Assembly: GCA_951217055.1 (NCBI GenBank)
Contig: OX578282.1
Span: forward strand, 12,029,877 to 12,093,876
Length of the DNA stretch: 64,000 nucleotides
DNA from: Gerris lacustris
Taxonomy: Eukaryota > Arthropoda > Insecta > Hemiptera > Gerridae
Direction: 5' to 3'
Shown: in pieces, positions 9,419 through 20,287 of the stretch
How the letters are laid out: each line of letters begins with the position of its first letter
Position numbering within the stretch: the stretch's first letter is position 1
Position numbers and translations under genes: made by a program
The notes under the pieces: model-generated
What the model was told of the DNA's origin: nothing
What the model saw: the letters and a program-made list of their open reading frames with translations, nothing else
Databases searched by the model: none

Positions 9419-10517
9419 AAATTGATTTCAAAATAATAGAAATAAGATACTTCAATGATAAAAATTATTTTACAAAATCGTGGGATTTATCATTAAGCTA
9501 AATCCAGAATAATGAACAATCATTTAAATCCATAGACGGTAGCGACATTTACTTTCCTGCAGCACTGTTTTATAAGAAAAATTAAAAGTCAGTATACCTA
9601 AAGGCTGATTTACACGTATTAAGTTATTAATTAAATAATACTAATTAAATTATAATATTATAGCTTACTATATTAATTAAATACTTATTTGAGAAATTTT
9701 AATATCAAACATCATTAAAAAATAGATAAGATAAACTAATTAAAGACACATTAAAGCAAAATTGTGGAATTGTTATGGGAATCATTAAAATTAAATCTAT
9801 ATTTAAATAAAAGATTTAGAAATTAAATATTAAGGTTAGAGAGAGAGCGTTGTTTAAGAAATTTCAAAGTAGAAATGAGGGGTTTGGAAGTATAGTGAAG
9901 GGGAGAAGCTATAAAGAGTGGAGAGTGAAATGCGCTTCGAATTTGCATTGCTAATGAAGGAATAAATGGTGCTAATCGTTGCAAGATTTTCCACCCTTCG
10001 AAAAAGCCCGAATATCAGGATAGAGACAGAATCTAAAGAACTCAAGGCCAGGAAACAAGATTCCGTATTTCGGAAACAAGGTTTCATCGAATTTCCTCGA
10101 GACCGTCTAACGAGGAAATCCTGAAATACATCTGAAATTTTCTAAGCCCTCTTTTCGTCGGCCAAGCTTCCTCCTTTTTTTTTCTTGGTACCAGAGAAAA
10201 AATTTTCATCCTGAGGCCCCGCACCCTTTTCTCCACCAGTTCTTAAAACAATAAAGAGGGATTTAGGGAAAAAGGGTTCGGCAGTATATCCCTTCGGGAA
10301 TAAAGTATAAAGGTGAATTTCTACGCTCAAAATTAAATTATGCAAAAAAGCCCCCCCCCCCCCCTCTTACTTGTGTTTTAACTTTTTACAGAATATGGAT
10401 GCAACTCTTATAAAGATATTTTAAAACGATGACATCAAACAAAATCATATATAGTAGTTCTCTTGATATATTTTTGACATTTGGTTAAAGTTTTAAAATG
10501 GTGCAAAGTAAAAAATA
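9419..10517. other. Unannotated stretch
   Basis: Nothing recognisable apart from a poly-C tract at about 10350-10365. Open frames at 9854-10345 show no conserved motif. Confidence 0.45.
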
Positions 10518-10610
10518 TAAATTTATTATTATTATTATTTATTTATTATTATTATTATTTATTAAGTAATATGAGTTAATTATTATTATTTATTAAGTAA
10601 TATGAGTTTA
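10518..10610. repeat. (ATT)n/(TTTA)n microsatellite
   Basis: ATT and ATTT units with a duplicated AAGTAATATGAGTT segment. Confidence 0.85.
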
Positions 10611-10612
10611 TA

Positions 10613-11103
10613 AATTGGTTAGTAAACCAAAAATCAAGGTGATGTTAGATGGTCACTTGATAGGTTAGTTATTAAAATAGTACTCCAAATCAAAGTGGTC
10701 ATCTTGCCAATCGGTGGAGAGGTGCCGGTGCCATGTCCCGCCCATTTTGGCGGACTATATAATTTCCATAATACTGAGTACAAAATTAGTTAGTTAGTCA
10801 CTTGATAGGTTAGTTAGTCAAATATTACTCCAAATCAAAGTGGTCACCTACCAAGTGGCAAACTAACATCAACTTGATTTTTGTCTACTAACTAATTCTG
10901 TACTCAGGATCATGAAAATTACATTGTTCTCCAAATTAGAGGATTTGTTTTTTTAAAAATGCCTATACTGCCAAGCTATGTCTGTAGACTGTAGACGAAA
11001 TTAGCCGACCACATACTCTTGAAAGGCGCTATAAAAGATAAACTTATACACAAAATTCTAGCTTGATGTAAGTCAAACACTTTTTTCCATCTCCAGGACC
11101 ATA
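10613..11103. mobile_element. Family E foldback element, rearranged (copy 1)
   Basis: The right half (from about 10800) matches the right arms at 11900-12144 and 35200-35444: AACTAACATCAACTTGATTT, GCCAAGCTATGTC, TTCTAGCTTGATG, CATCTCCAGGACC. The left half is shorter and repeats the loop block CACTTGATAGGTTAGTTA twice, so the copy is rearranged. Confidence 0.8.
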
Positions 11104-11612
11104 AGATTTGTTGATAATCAAAGGTTTATTGAACCACTACTCATGTAATAATAATTAAATATTTTTGTTCTTAAAAAATTATGAAGTTAAAAACCAAAGT
11201 TAGCTACTTCGCCTACTTACTTAGTTGATCTTAAATGTTATTACTAACGAAGGAGAGGTATAATCTACTATACAAGGAGAGGAGGGTTCATATTATTCAG
11301 GTTTGTGATGAAGTCCATCGTTAGTAATCAGAATCCGCCACAACAGCAGCACTGTGTATCAGGTGAATTTGTAATTTGACTTAATTTGAATATCTTATAA
11401 TAGAAATTGAAACTGCTGAATATTGATTTCAAGTTTCATTACCATAGTATTCTAGAATATCAATTGAAAGGATATGAAGGGAAGGGCTACTAGTTTAAGG
11501 CCAGTGTAATAGGAAAAGTATAGAGTTAAGGAACATTTTTACGTAATAAAATAAAAAAGAAACGATATAGGCGAAAATAAATCATGAAGATTAGACACAA
11601 CTACTAACATTA
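11104..11612. other. Unannotated stretch
   Basis: No gene or repeat recognised. Confidence 0.45.
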
Positions 11613-12144
11613 TAGTCCAGGAGATACCGTGCAAAAAAGTGTCAAACTAACATTAAGCTAGAATTACGTATACAAGTTAATCTCTTAATGCCTTTTAAGA
11701 ATATGTGGTCGGCTAAGTTCATCTGCGGGACATAGCTTGACTATAGGCGGTTGTGTACCGCCAATTATGGTATGATTTTCATGATCCTGATTAGTTACTA
11801 CACCAGAAATCAAGTTGATGTTAGTTTGTCACTTGATAGGTTATTTATTCAAATATCACACCAAATCAAAGTGGTTCGCTACCTAGAGACAAACTAACAA
11901 CAACTTGATTTTTGGTCTACTAACTAATTTTGGACTCAGGGTCATGAAAATCACACTGTCCATCATAATTGGCGGGACACGGGACATGGCCGCTCTCCAC
12001 CGGGTTTTTTTTCAAATGCCTACTGCCAAGCTATGTCCCATTACTTTGCTGGCCACATATTTTCAAAAGGCACTAAAAGATTATCTTGTATACAAAGTTC
12101 TAGCTTGATGTTAGACACTTTTTTCCACGCTATCTCCTGGACTA
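11613..12144. mobile_element. Family E foldback element (copy 2)
   Basis: About 532 bp, almost entirely two inverted arms around a small loop at about 11831-11893. Ends are TAGTCCAGGAGAT and ATCTCCTGGACTA. The arms include GGACATAGCTTG...CCGCCAATT, mirrored by ATTGGCGGGACA...AAGCTATGTCC. No protein is encoded; short frames through the arms are incidental. Confidence 0.85.
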
Positions 12145-12514
12145 TTAGTCAAATGACTGCTACCGAAGTAGCACGAGTTTGTCCCAAGGATGTCCACACG
12201 ACCAGTGACTTGGCCCATTCACACATCCTCTGGAGGGTAGTATTTTTGCTTCTGTATGTCTTCTGGGTGGCTAATGTCCACCCCTCTAACATCCATGGGA
12301 CTTCCAGAGCACATCCCGTGGGATATTCTATGAACAGTTTAGGGACACATTCTGGATGCTTAAAATGTAAATTTGTAAAATAATGAAGAATTGTGACAAT
12401 TGATATATGGATTATTTTGCTTTCACTGAAACATCATCCTTTGAATAACGTAAATAAATCCAATTCTAATTAAAAATGTTTTTAATAAAAGCAAAAAGCT
12501 TTAGAAATTATTAC
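12145..12514. other. Unannotated stretch
   Basis: Contains scattered GGATGTCC/ACATCC words resembling the minisatellite that follows, but no regular period. Confidence 0.4.
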
Positions 12515-12725
12515 TCATCCATAGGATAACTGGATAATCTAACTGGACAATCCCGTGAAGGACATCCATAGGATACCCTTAACTCGATATCCATAGGATA
12601 CCCCCCAACTGGATATCCATAGGATACCCTTAACTGGACATCCCATAAAGGACATCCATAGGACATCCTTAGGATGACCCAATGAGGTCTCCAAAACAGG
12701 ATAACCATAGGGGAACCCATGGATA
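12515..12725. repeat. About 25-bp minisatellite, degenerate
   Basis: ATCCATAGGATACCC(TT/CC)AACT repeats three times at 12565-12640 with 25-26 bp spacing. Less regular CATCCATAGGA and GGACATCC words occur on both sides. Confidence 0.8.
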
Positions 12726-14145
12726 AACAATTATGGACAGGATCAAATCTAGAAAAAAGGACATCTCAGGGATGTCTTTTGGATCAGCAGTGCTACTTAG
12801 GTATATATTTAAATATTGCCACCACTAAAAACCTCAAATTAAATGAAAATTCTAAAAATATAGGTACTGATGAAATAAATCAAACTGTGTTCGATATAAT
12901 GTTGATACTTAAATTTAACATCTTACTTGGGGATTTCGTTAAAGCGATATGGCTTTAGAGGGAATATCATAACCGGGAATTTCCAACCCTACTTTGTATT
13001 CAAGCGGAATTATTTCAATATGATGGGTTAGTAGCTGAGTTCCTCCAGGACCTGTTAGTATTATGAAAGAAGGGAGGTAAGAAAAAGGTATAAAAATGTT
13101 TGGATTATGTGTTGTTATCTCTGATTCTTCTTTCTGCCCCTTCTTCTGCTATATCTCCCTTGAGGCATTGGATATGTTTTTTTTTCTCTTTTTCCCCCTT
13201 TCCATTCCTTCATGATGTTTCCCTCTCGGGGAAGTATTATTATAGTTTTGGAAATGGAAGCCTCCAGGAGAAGGGGAAGGATTGTTTACTTTATCCAGAA
13301 AGACCTGGAAAGGTTTGCGTTGTCTTCTAGAGGGATGTCTGTTGCCTTTCTACAGCTACAAGTAAAACTTATATTTTTTTTACTTCATGTTAGAGATATA
13401 CCGTATCTTTATTACTTTATCGATTTTTTTCTTCTTTTTTTTAAGAGGTGGATGACGAAGGAAAGTGACTTTTATCCAAGATATGTTTGTCCAATAGGAA
13501 GAAAAAAGGTGGACGGAATAATTTATGCCATAAATAAGGAAGGTAAAAAAAGGCTTTTTCCTACTGCAGGTTAAGCAGTACAAACAAAGTTGGGTCTCAG
13601 GTTGAGTTTATCTTGTTTCAACTTGTTTGTCAAATAAGACGGCTTTGACAAACCAAACCTACGAATCGAGGACAGAATTCCTTGATCCTTTCTAACTTTT
13701 AACTGCAACCCCCTTAACCAAGCAAATCTCGTTATTTTTAAACTTTAGTACAGTATTCGCTAGAAACAAGGCAGAATCAACAAGGAATTGATATTGAATT
13801 TATCGTAGAGTCAAACCCTTTAGGAATAAATATTACCAAGTTATTTTATTCATACATAAAAGTTCTTCAATTAAGATTGCATATATTGTCCTCCTAGCAA
13901 CTAACAATACTAAACGAATATTCACATAAGTATAAAAAAAAACGATTTATCTATTTCAACTATAATACAACGTTCATAACCTGTCATTTATATAACTTTT
14001 CATATTTAAGGATTGTTCCGAGCAAGCAGTGTACCGTCCACGGGATCGTCACGGGCATGCGCAATGGATAAACGTCGTTCCAAGTTCCAAAGTTCCAAAC
14101 GATCCTCTGACAATACTAAGTACCTACTGGTATGTATGACAATAC
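12726..14145. other. Unannotated stretch
   Basis: Open frames at 13100-13330 and 13212-13574 have no motif I can place and no supporting signals. From about 13990, scattered similarity to family F-like sequence begins. Confidence 0.4.
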
Positions 14146-14889
14146 CGTCCTCCAAACTGTTCCAACCCGACTTGTGACAGTGTTTCGTACCGTCCTCCAA
14201 ACTGTTCCAACCCGACTTGTGACAGTGTTTCGTACCGTCCTCCAAACTGTTCCAACCCAACTTGTGACAGTGTTTCGTACCGTCCTCCAAACTGTTCCAA
14301 CCCGACTTGTGACAGTGTTTCGTACCGTCCTCCAAACTGTTCCAACCCGACTTGTGACAGTGTTTCGTACAGTCCTCCAAACTGTTCCAACCCGACTTGT
14401 GACAGTGTTTCGTACCGCCCTCCAAACTGTTCCAACCCGACTTGTGACAGTGTTTCGTACCGTCCTCCAAACTGTTCCAACCCGACTTGTGACAGTGTTT
14501 CGTACCGTCCTCCAAACTGTTCCAACCCGACTTGTGACAGTGTTTCGTACCGTCCTCCAAACTGTTCCAACCCAACTTGTGACAGTGTTTCGTACCGTCC
14601 TCCAAACTGTTCCAACCCGACTTGTGACAGTGTTTCGTACCGTCCTCCAAACTGTTCCAACCCGACTTGTGACAGTGTTTCGTACCGTCCTCCAAACTGT
14701 TCCAACCCGACTTGTGACAGTGTTTCGTACCGTCCTCCAAACTGTTCCAACCCGACTTGTGACAGTGTTTCGTACCGTCCTCCAAACTGTTCCAACCCAA
14801 CTTGTGACAGTGTTTCGTACCGTCCTCCAAACTGTTCCAACCCGACTTGTGACAGTGTTTCGTACCGTCCTCCAAACAGTTCCAACCCG
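14146..14889. repeat. 45-bp minisatellite, about 16.5 copies
   Basis: The unit begins CGTCCTCCAAACTGTTCCAA and ends TGTTTCGTAC; copies differ by only one or two bases. As 45 is divisible by 3 and several frames lack stops, four long overlapping open frames appear on the two strands (14006-14968). These are a by-product of the repeat, not genes. High unit identity implies recent homogenisation. Confidence 0.97.
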
Positions 14890-14941
14890 CGCAGGGATAG
14901 TTTGCAAACCGATTACTGTACCGTCCAAACGCACCTCTGCC

Positions 14942-15063
14942 AATACAAAGTACTGGTTTGTATGACATGCGCAGTTATGTCAATCGTCACACATGTCAAC
15001 AGGATGGTTTCCTTACTGTTAGGTTTCTATGAATGATTTTAATACGGTGCGAATTATAGTTCT
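14942..15063 (+). repeat. Family F repeat segment (copy 1)
   Basis: CAATAC...TTTGTATGACATGCGCAGTTA...GGTTTCC.TACTGTTAGGTTTC...ACG.ATTATAGT matches 28484-28604. The other copy lies inside the TIR element at 28373-29277, so this may be a remnant of that family. A third piece of the same block precedes the 45-bp array at about 14105-14140. Confidence 0.7.
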
Positions 15064-15694
15064 AAACCCGTTCCAACCTGATATGATTTAATTAAAGTAC
15101 GATGTTAGCGCACGCGTACAAAACCTGTCCTAAACGATTCCCGAAAGATCCAACAGTCAACATTCAATACATATTTCTTACTGTACGCTCGCTTCGTAAT
15201 GATAGAGCCCCGCGATGCCTAGTTATATTTTAGGCTCGAATAGCCGAAACGTTGCCACATTGTACGAAGCATTGTTAATCTTCTTTCTCTTCCTACCCTT
15301 CAAGGATCCATGTACACTCGATCTATAACTCTACTTGTGAGACTTTGTTCCAAAAATACTTAACAGTTAAGCCTGTAACTTCATTAAAATTTTATGAATA
15401 TTATAGCTAGAAAGTAGGATGGATTATGTAGGATTTTTTAACCTCTAATTCAAAGGTTTCTTATAAGTAAAAAAATAGTTTTATACCAGGTAACTATAAA
15501 AAAAAGAAAAAAAATATTAAAGTAAACATCCTCGATAATGGCTTTACCGATTAAAGCCATTTGGAAATAAAATTAATACTCTAGACACAATACAGATTCT
15601 CATTTAAACTTATGAAGTATAAAACAAAAAAAAAACACAACAACAACAAAAAATGAAAGTTTTAATTATCTACAGTAAAAATAAAATAATAAAA
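15064..15694. other. Unannotated stretch
   Basis: One block (ACGCTCGC.TCGTAATGATAGAGCC.CGCGATG, about 15185-15220) recurs inverted at about 26380-26415, indicating another low-copy repeat. Confidence 0.45.
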
Positions 15695-16108
15695 ATAAAA
15701 ATACACTGCCAATTAGTGTGGCACATAGCTTCCTCGCATCCTATCATGTATTGTTTTATTACTTCATTGTTATATTGTTTATTGTGTAAGAACAATTAAC
15801 ATTTTTTAGAATCTTTAACACTTTATAGGGGAGTCGCTGTAGGTTTTACTAAAAAATTGTATTTGAAAAAAATGTTCGTCTCATAGAATAGATAAGGTAT
15901 GATTTTTTTCCCGACCGAAAATTCCAATTTTAAATTTGAAGTTCACGTTTACGCGAGCGTTGCGCGTGAACGCTTGAACGGATAACGTTGTCCAACGAAC
16001 TCGACCTGAGCATTGGTAAAATAAACATTTCTACCAAATTTCATCAAAATCGGGCAACATTTACTCAAGTTATCGTCGCACGTTTCATAATTCGCGGACA
16101 CACAGACC

Positions 16109-16144
<36 letters not shown>

Positions 16145-16277
16145 CGGAACCAAAAATGTTCCCTGATGTCTGAAACGGATTTCTGTCTTGGAATTTTTAA
16201 AATCGGAGGCATAAAACTTGTTTGTTCTCAAAAGTGAACACAATGCTTCCGTTACCTTCGGTAAGCTCGGAAGCAAA
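15695..16277 (-). repeat. Family A repeat, subfamily 2, near full length (copy 3)
   Basis: Tail (ACTGCCAATTAGTGTGGCAC) at the left, head (GGTAAGCTCGGAAGC) at the right. The interior is the subfamily 2 type with CGCGAGCGTTGCGCGTGAAC and ACTCAAGTTATCGTCGCACG. A (GACA)n expansion occupies 16107-16142. Open frames with CLSVCLSV runs on the minus strand come from the TGTCTGTC tract. Confidence 0.9.
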
Positions 16278-16904
16278 ATTAGACATTTAAGATAAGTAAA
16301 GATGAATGGTAATTAAATTCAAATATTAACACCCTCATACTTCCCTCTCTTGGCTCTAATTGGTTTCTTCTTTTCTACTCGATATAATATAATGAATTTC
16401 AACAAAGTATACCAGGATGAAAAAATACAAAAAAAGGAAGAAAAGTGAACACAAAAAGATCTTTTACGAAGTATTCAAAGAAAAAAAGGCTTTAAATGTA
16501 AAAAAAAGTGAAAAACAGAAGAGGTAATTATTGGTACGCAAAGGTTTCAAGGGGAAGAAGGAAAAAAAGATAAAAGAGGACATGAATTATTTTTAATTAA
16601 AGGCCTCCAGGATATTCATCGTGGGGTTACAGATGAGGAAAAGGATAGTATAGATGTAGGAATAAGATAGAAAAAAGGAAAGCAGTTGGAAAAAATACAA
16701 AAAATAAATGCGTATAGGCAAATATATTTGGGACAGAGGGATTTAAATAAATACAATTAAATAAAAGATACATAAAAGAAACAGTTTAGTTCGTGAAACA
16801 GAAATAGAAGATAATAAAATAAAGAGAGGAAAAGGATACTAAATTGGAATTAAAGGAATAAATGTTTTGAAGGGGTAAACCCCTTCACTATTTGGGGGTA
16901 AGCC
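16278..16904. other. Unannotated purine-rich stretch
   Basis: A- and G-rich sequence with no recognised feature. Confidence 0.45.
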
Positions 16905-16995
16905 CGGGCGACCATTGAGACGCTGGCGACGCAGGGCAGGGCAGCACAGTTTTTTCATCCGTAGAAATATAAGAGACCGCGAGAATTGAGATGCT
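16905..16995 (-). repeat. Inverted unit of the 71-bp repeat
   Basis: GACGCAGGGCAGGGCAGCAC...TTGAGATGC is the reverse complement of one unit of the array at 17050-17262. Confidence 0.75.
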
Positions 16996-17049
16996 AAATC
17001 CACTAGCTTCGTGCAGGATACGTGCAGTTTAGTACTGTCCTGCTCTAAT

Positions 17050-17262
17050 CTGCGTCTCAATTCATGCTGTTTCGTAAATATCTATGGTAGTAAAAACTGT
17101 GCTGCCCTGACCTGCGTCACCTGCGTCTCAATTCATGCTGTTTCGTAAATATCTGCGGTTGAAAAAACTGTGCTGCCCTGACCTGCGTCACCTGGGTCTC
17201 AATTCATGCTGTTTCGTAAATATCTGCGGTTGAAAAAAACTGCGCTACCCTGACCTGCGCTT
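17050..17262 (+). repeat. 71-bp tandem repeat x 3
   Basis: CTGCGTCTCAATTCATGCTG starts at 17050, 17121 and (as CTGGGTCTC) 17192. Each unit continues TTTCGTAAATATCT...CTGTGCTGCCCTGACCTGCG. Confidence 0.9.
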
Positions 17263-17563
17263 CAATGTTGCGCCCAGGTTAAAGAGTAGCCGATGCTAGC
17301 AAGAGGGGTGCCACACTCTACACGACATATGTAGTTATTGACAAATCCGATTGCTCGATATTTGCATACGGCAAGGCGCTGTAATATAGACTCGCACAGG
17401 AGGGGACAGTAATTCTCTCAGATTATTTCAAAGAAGATTTATGGACTTGAAAGAAAAGGAAATGTTTGGAGATGACGTAGTAACCAGAAGCTTAACCAGC
17501 TGCTACAAGGATAAGAAATTTTAAGTTGCATTTAGATGATTCAATTTGATTGCTGAACTGCGC

Positions 17564-17787
17564 GGCATCACCATCATCACGGCTTGTGATTGAACGGCAT
17601 CACCATCATCACGGCTAGTGATTGAACGGCATCACCATCATCACTGCTTGTGATTGAACGGCATCACCATTATCACAGCTTGAGATTGAATGGCATCACC
17701 ATCATCACGGCTTGTGATTGAACGGCATCACCATCATCACGGCTTGTGATTGAACGGCATCACCATCATCACGGCTTGTGATTGAAC
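17564..17787. repeat. 32-bp minisatellite x 7
   Basis: Unit GGCATCACCATCATCACGGC plus TTGTGATTGAAC, repeated with few changes. The period is not a multiple of three, so the apparent polyhistidine coding in one frame is meaningless. There are no spacers, so it is not a CRISPR array. Confidence 0.95.
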
Positions 17788-18077
17788 GGCACAATTTCAA
17801 TTTAATTGAACGCCTCTTAACTTTTTAGGCGAAGCAATCCAATTGAATCGCCAGATAAAAAGGGAAACAAACAAAAAATTGGTCCAAGAAAACTCAGACA
17901 AACTTGATACGACACTGACATCACACACTGTTGATACTGTATTTCAATTCCATAATACATTTATTTGATTTTTTTTTTTTAAATAAAACATGTGGAATGT
18001 AACACCTTGAATAGTTACTTGAATATTATATTTTTAAATGTTAATTTGTTAATTGTTAAGCTTTATTTTCCTATAGA

Positions 18078-18236
18078 CACGACTCCAGCGATAGACGCTC
18101 AAGCGATAGTCGCTGGGCGACTACCGCTTGAGGACCTCTTCTGAGTTTGCATGTTACCGTTTTCCTAGCTGAGCGACTCTTAACATACAAATTCAGAAGA
18201 ACAATAGTCGCTGAGCGTCTACCACTGGAGTCGCAA
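18078..18236. mobile_element. Small foldback (MITE-like) element
   Basis: CGACTCCAGCGATAGACGCT near the left end pairs with AGCGTCTACCACTGGAGTCG at the right; inner arms (CTTCTGAGTTTGCATGTTA and TAACATACAAATTCAGAAG) continue the pairing. A second small hairpin (CTCAAGCGATAGTCGC/GCGACTACCGCTTGAG) lies in the left arm. Confidence 0.75.
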
Positions 18237-18732
18237 CTAGGAAAACTTTTTAATCACAGTACCTACTTACTCTTTATATGAGAAAGTAAAATACTAGTGA
18301 AAAACATAAACATAACCTATATAGCTGAAAAATCATCCATTCTATCAAAACAAACACGAGGTGCTTATTCAGTTCAATTCAGTCAAATTAAATTTGTCAG
18401 GGTGATCAAAACCTTGCAAAAACCATAAACATTATCTATGAAGCTGAAACCTTCCATTCGATCAAAACTAAGAAAACATAGAATGAGATGTTAACACAAT
18501 TCAATTTGATGTTTCCATAGAGCTATTCAGTCAGATAGCTTAAAATGTGAAACTAGATCAACTTCTTTCCCATCGGCAATGACAATGAGTAATTTCATTG
18601 AATTGGTATTTACGTGTTTCAATTTCACTGGCGCAATAAAGTACATCTTTACAGTTTGTAAAAGAAAATTGACTGAGGTGAAATCTGGGAGACTAGAATG
18701 CTGATCAGGTTACTAGATCAAGATAGCACTAA
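18237..18732. other. Unannotated stretch
   Basis: AAACATAA.CATAA.CTAT..AGCTGAAA occurs twice (about 18303 and 18424), suggesting an old duplication of about 120 bp. Degenerate LINE coding may begin near its end. Confidence 0.4.
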
Positions 18733-18906
18733 AGAAGAAAGACAGGATGGCCTCGCAACAGAAGGGACGGAGTCTTGCATGATTTAGCCAATATGGGCTT
18801 AAGAGGTTGGAGATCTAAAATAGAAGACCGTGCAGAATGGAGACGAATTTTCGAGGCCGAAGCCCACTACGTTGTGTACGGCTGTAGCGCCGGATATAAA
18901 CGCTGA
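18733..18906 (+). pseudogene. LINE reverse transcriptase remnant, extreme C-terminus
   Basis: In the frame of the TGG at 18748 the translation runs [16 protein letters not shown], then [19 protein letters not shown] and EAEAH, ending at TGA 18904-18906. The order G(R/W)PRNR..D-L-W-DR..WR..-EA is the usual C-terminal tail of many non-LTR retrotransposon polyproteins. A TAA at 18730 and loss of homology upstream show it is truncated. The clade cannot be fixed from so short a piece. Confidence 0.65.
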
Positions 18907-19080
18907 ATCGTTGTCCGGCTGATGCACCACCAGCAATTTAGGCCGAGCAATTGTTCGGTCGAGGCACGGTGAGGTACTGTCTATTAAGGGTTTCAATAGT
19001 GTCATTCGTATTAGACAGTACCTCCTTCTGTCCAGACCTAGCTTTTGTTAGTCCCAGGCACGTTGAGGTGTGAATCATTC
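18907..19080 (+). other. Possible 3' UTR of the LINE remnant, with a short hairpin
   Basis: Follows the LINE stop codon. AGGTACTGTCTA (about 18972) pairs with TAGACAGTACCT (about 19012), a stem-loop of about 50 bases. Confidence 0.4.
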
Positions 19081-19863
19081 TTGTATTACTAAGTTATTAG
19101 GAAAAAGGTTTTAAAAAAAATTGTGATGAAGGAAAAGATAGGAAACAAGTGAGTAAATGGAAACATACTATGATGTATAATAGAAGGTAAGTGAATAGAA
19201 AAAGTAAGAAAACGCCATAAGAAGAAAAATAAACGAGAGTCTCTCTTAGTCAATACAAAAATGGTGAAAAAGTAAAAGGAGTTTAAGAGAAGAAAAATGA
19301 AAAATAAAGAGGGAAGAAATTTCTGAAATACAGAGAAAAACGAATTTTTTTACTAAAAGGGGAGAAAGTAGGAGAACACGAGGATTTCGTACAGGGAACA
19401 GGGCCTACAAAAGGAAATGAGGGTAGAATAAGAGACCGAGGGAGAAGAATTCCTTTTGAAATGTAAGGGCATCCTCTAGAATCAGAAGAGGAGAAGGGGG
19501 AAAGGGGAATAGCGTGAAAAAAATATGGGGAACAGAACACAAGGAGGGGTCTATCTAACAAAACACCGCAAACAAACCATTGTTGTGAAGAATATATATT
19601 TTCAGAAAAAGATGAGAACAAACTGCATACCTACAAGCAAGAATTGTTCACAAAAAGAAGGGGGAAAGCCAACAATAAATTTATTGTTGGGCCAAGAACA
19701 GATTTGGTTGGTTTTCTTTAAACAAATACAGATTTCAAGAGATATTTGTCAAAAAAGCAATACATTAACACATTTAAATGTTTGGGGGGGGGGGGGGGGG
19801 GAGTTAAGATCGAGCAAATGGCTACTTTCTTACGAATTTAAATAATGTAATCTAAGATTTTAA
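19081..19863. other. Unannotated stretch with a 20-nt poly-G run
   Basis: No feature recognised apart from a G homopolymer at about 19782-19801. Frames at 19283-19621 (minus) and 19525-19845 (plus) show no family motif. Confidence 0.45.
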
Positions 19864-20287
19864 GAAATATAACTGATTTTCTCTTCTATGGGTCTAACAT
19901 AAACTTCAATAATATGCTTAATTAATCTCCTTTCTAATTATGTGATTTTATTTTCTATGTGTCTAACATACACTTCAATAATATCCTTAATTAATATCTC
20001 TTCTAATTATGTGATGTTCTTTTCTATGTGTCTAACATACACTTCAATAATATCCTTAATTAATCTCTTTTCTAATTATGTGATTTTCTCTTCTATGTCT
20101 CTAACCAAGACTTTAATAATATCCTTAATTAATCTCCTTTCTAATTATGTGATTTTCTTTTTTATGTGTCCAACATAGACTTTAATAATATCCTTAATTA
20201 ATCTCCTTTCTAATTATGTGATTTTCTTTTTTATGTGTCTAACATAGACTTCAATAATATCCTTAATTAATCTCTTTTCTAATCTTC
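19864..20287. repeat. 69-bp tandem satellite x 6
   Basis: TCTAATTATGTGAT starts at 19933, 20002, 20071, 20140 and 20209, exactly 69 bp apart. Each unit includes AACATA.ACTTCAATAATATC. The array extends to about 20287. Confidence 0.95.

Noticed and set aside
13100..13574. Overlapping plus-strand frames of 76 and 120 codons
   Set aside because: No motif or context; the first is hydrophobic mainly because of T-rich DNA.
14006..14968. Long overlapping open frames on both strands (253-320 codons)
   Set aside because: Created by a 45-bp repeat whose length is a multiple of three; four frames are open at once and none has unique flanking coding sequence.
15949..16276. Frames with CLSVCLSV (also at 30002-30304 and 45353-45607) as a gene family
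   Set aside because: They lie in family A; the residues come from the TGTCTGTC tract, starts and stops differ between copies, and no known domain appears.
17564..17787. CATCACCATCATCAC looking like a polyhistidine tag, or a CRISPR-like 32-bp repeat
   Set aside because: The period (32) breaks the frame, and there are no unique spacers; it is a simple minisatellite in a eukaryotic genome.
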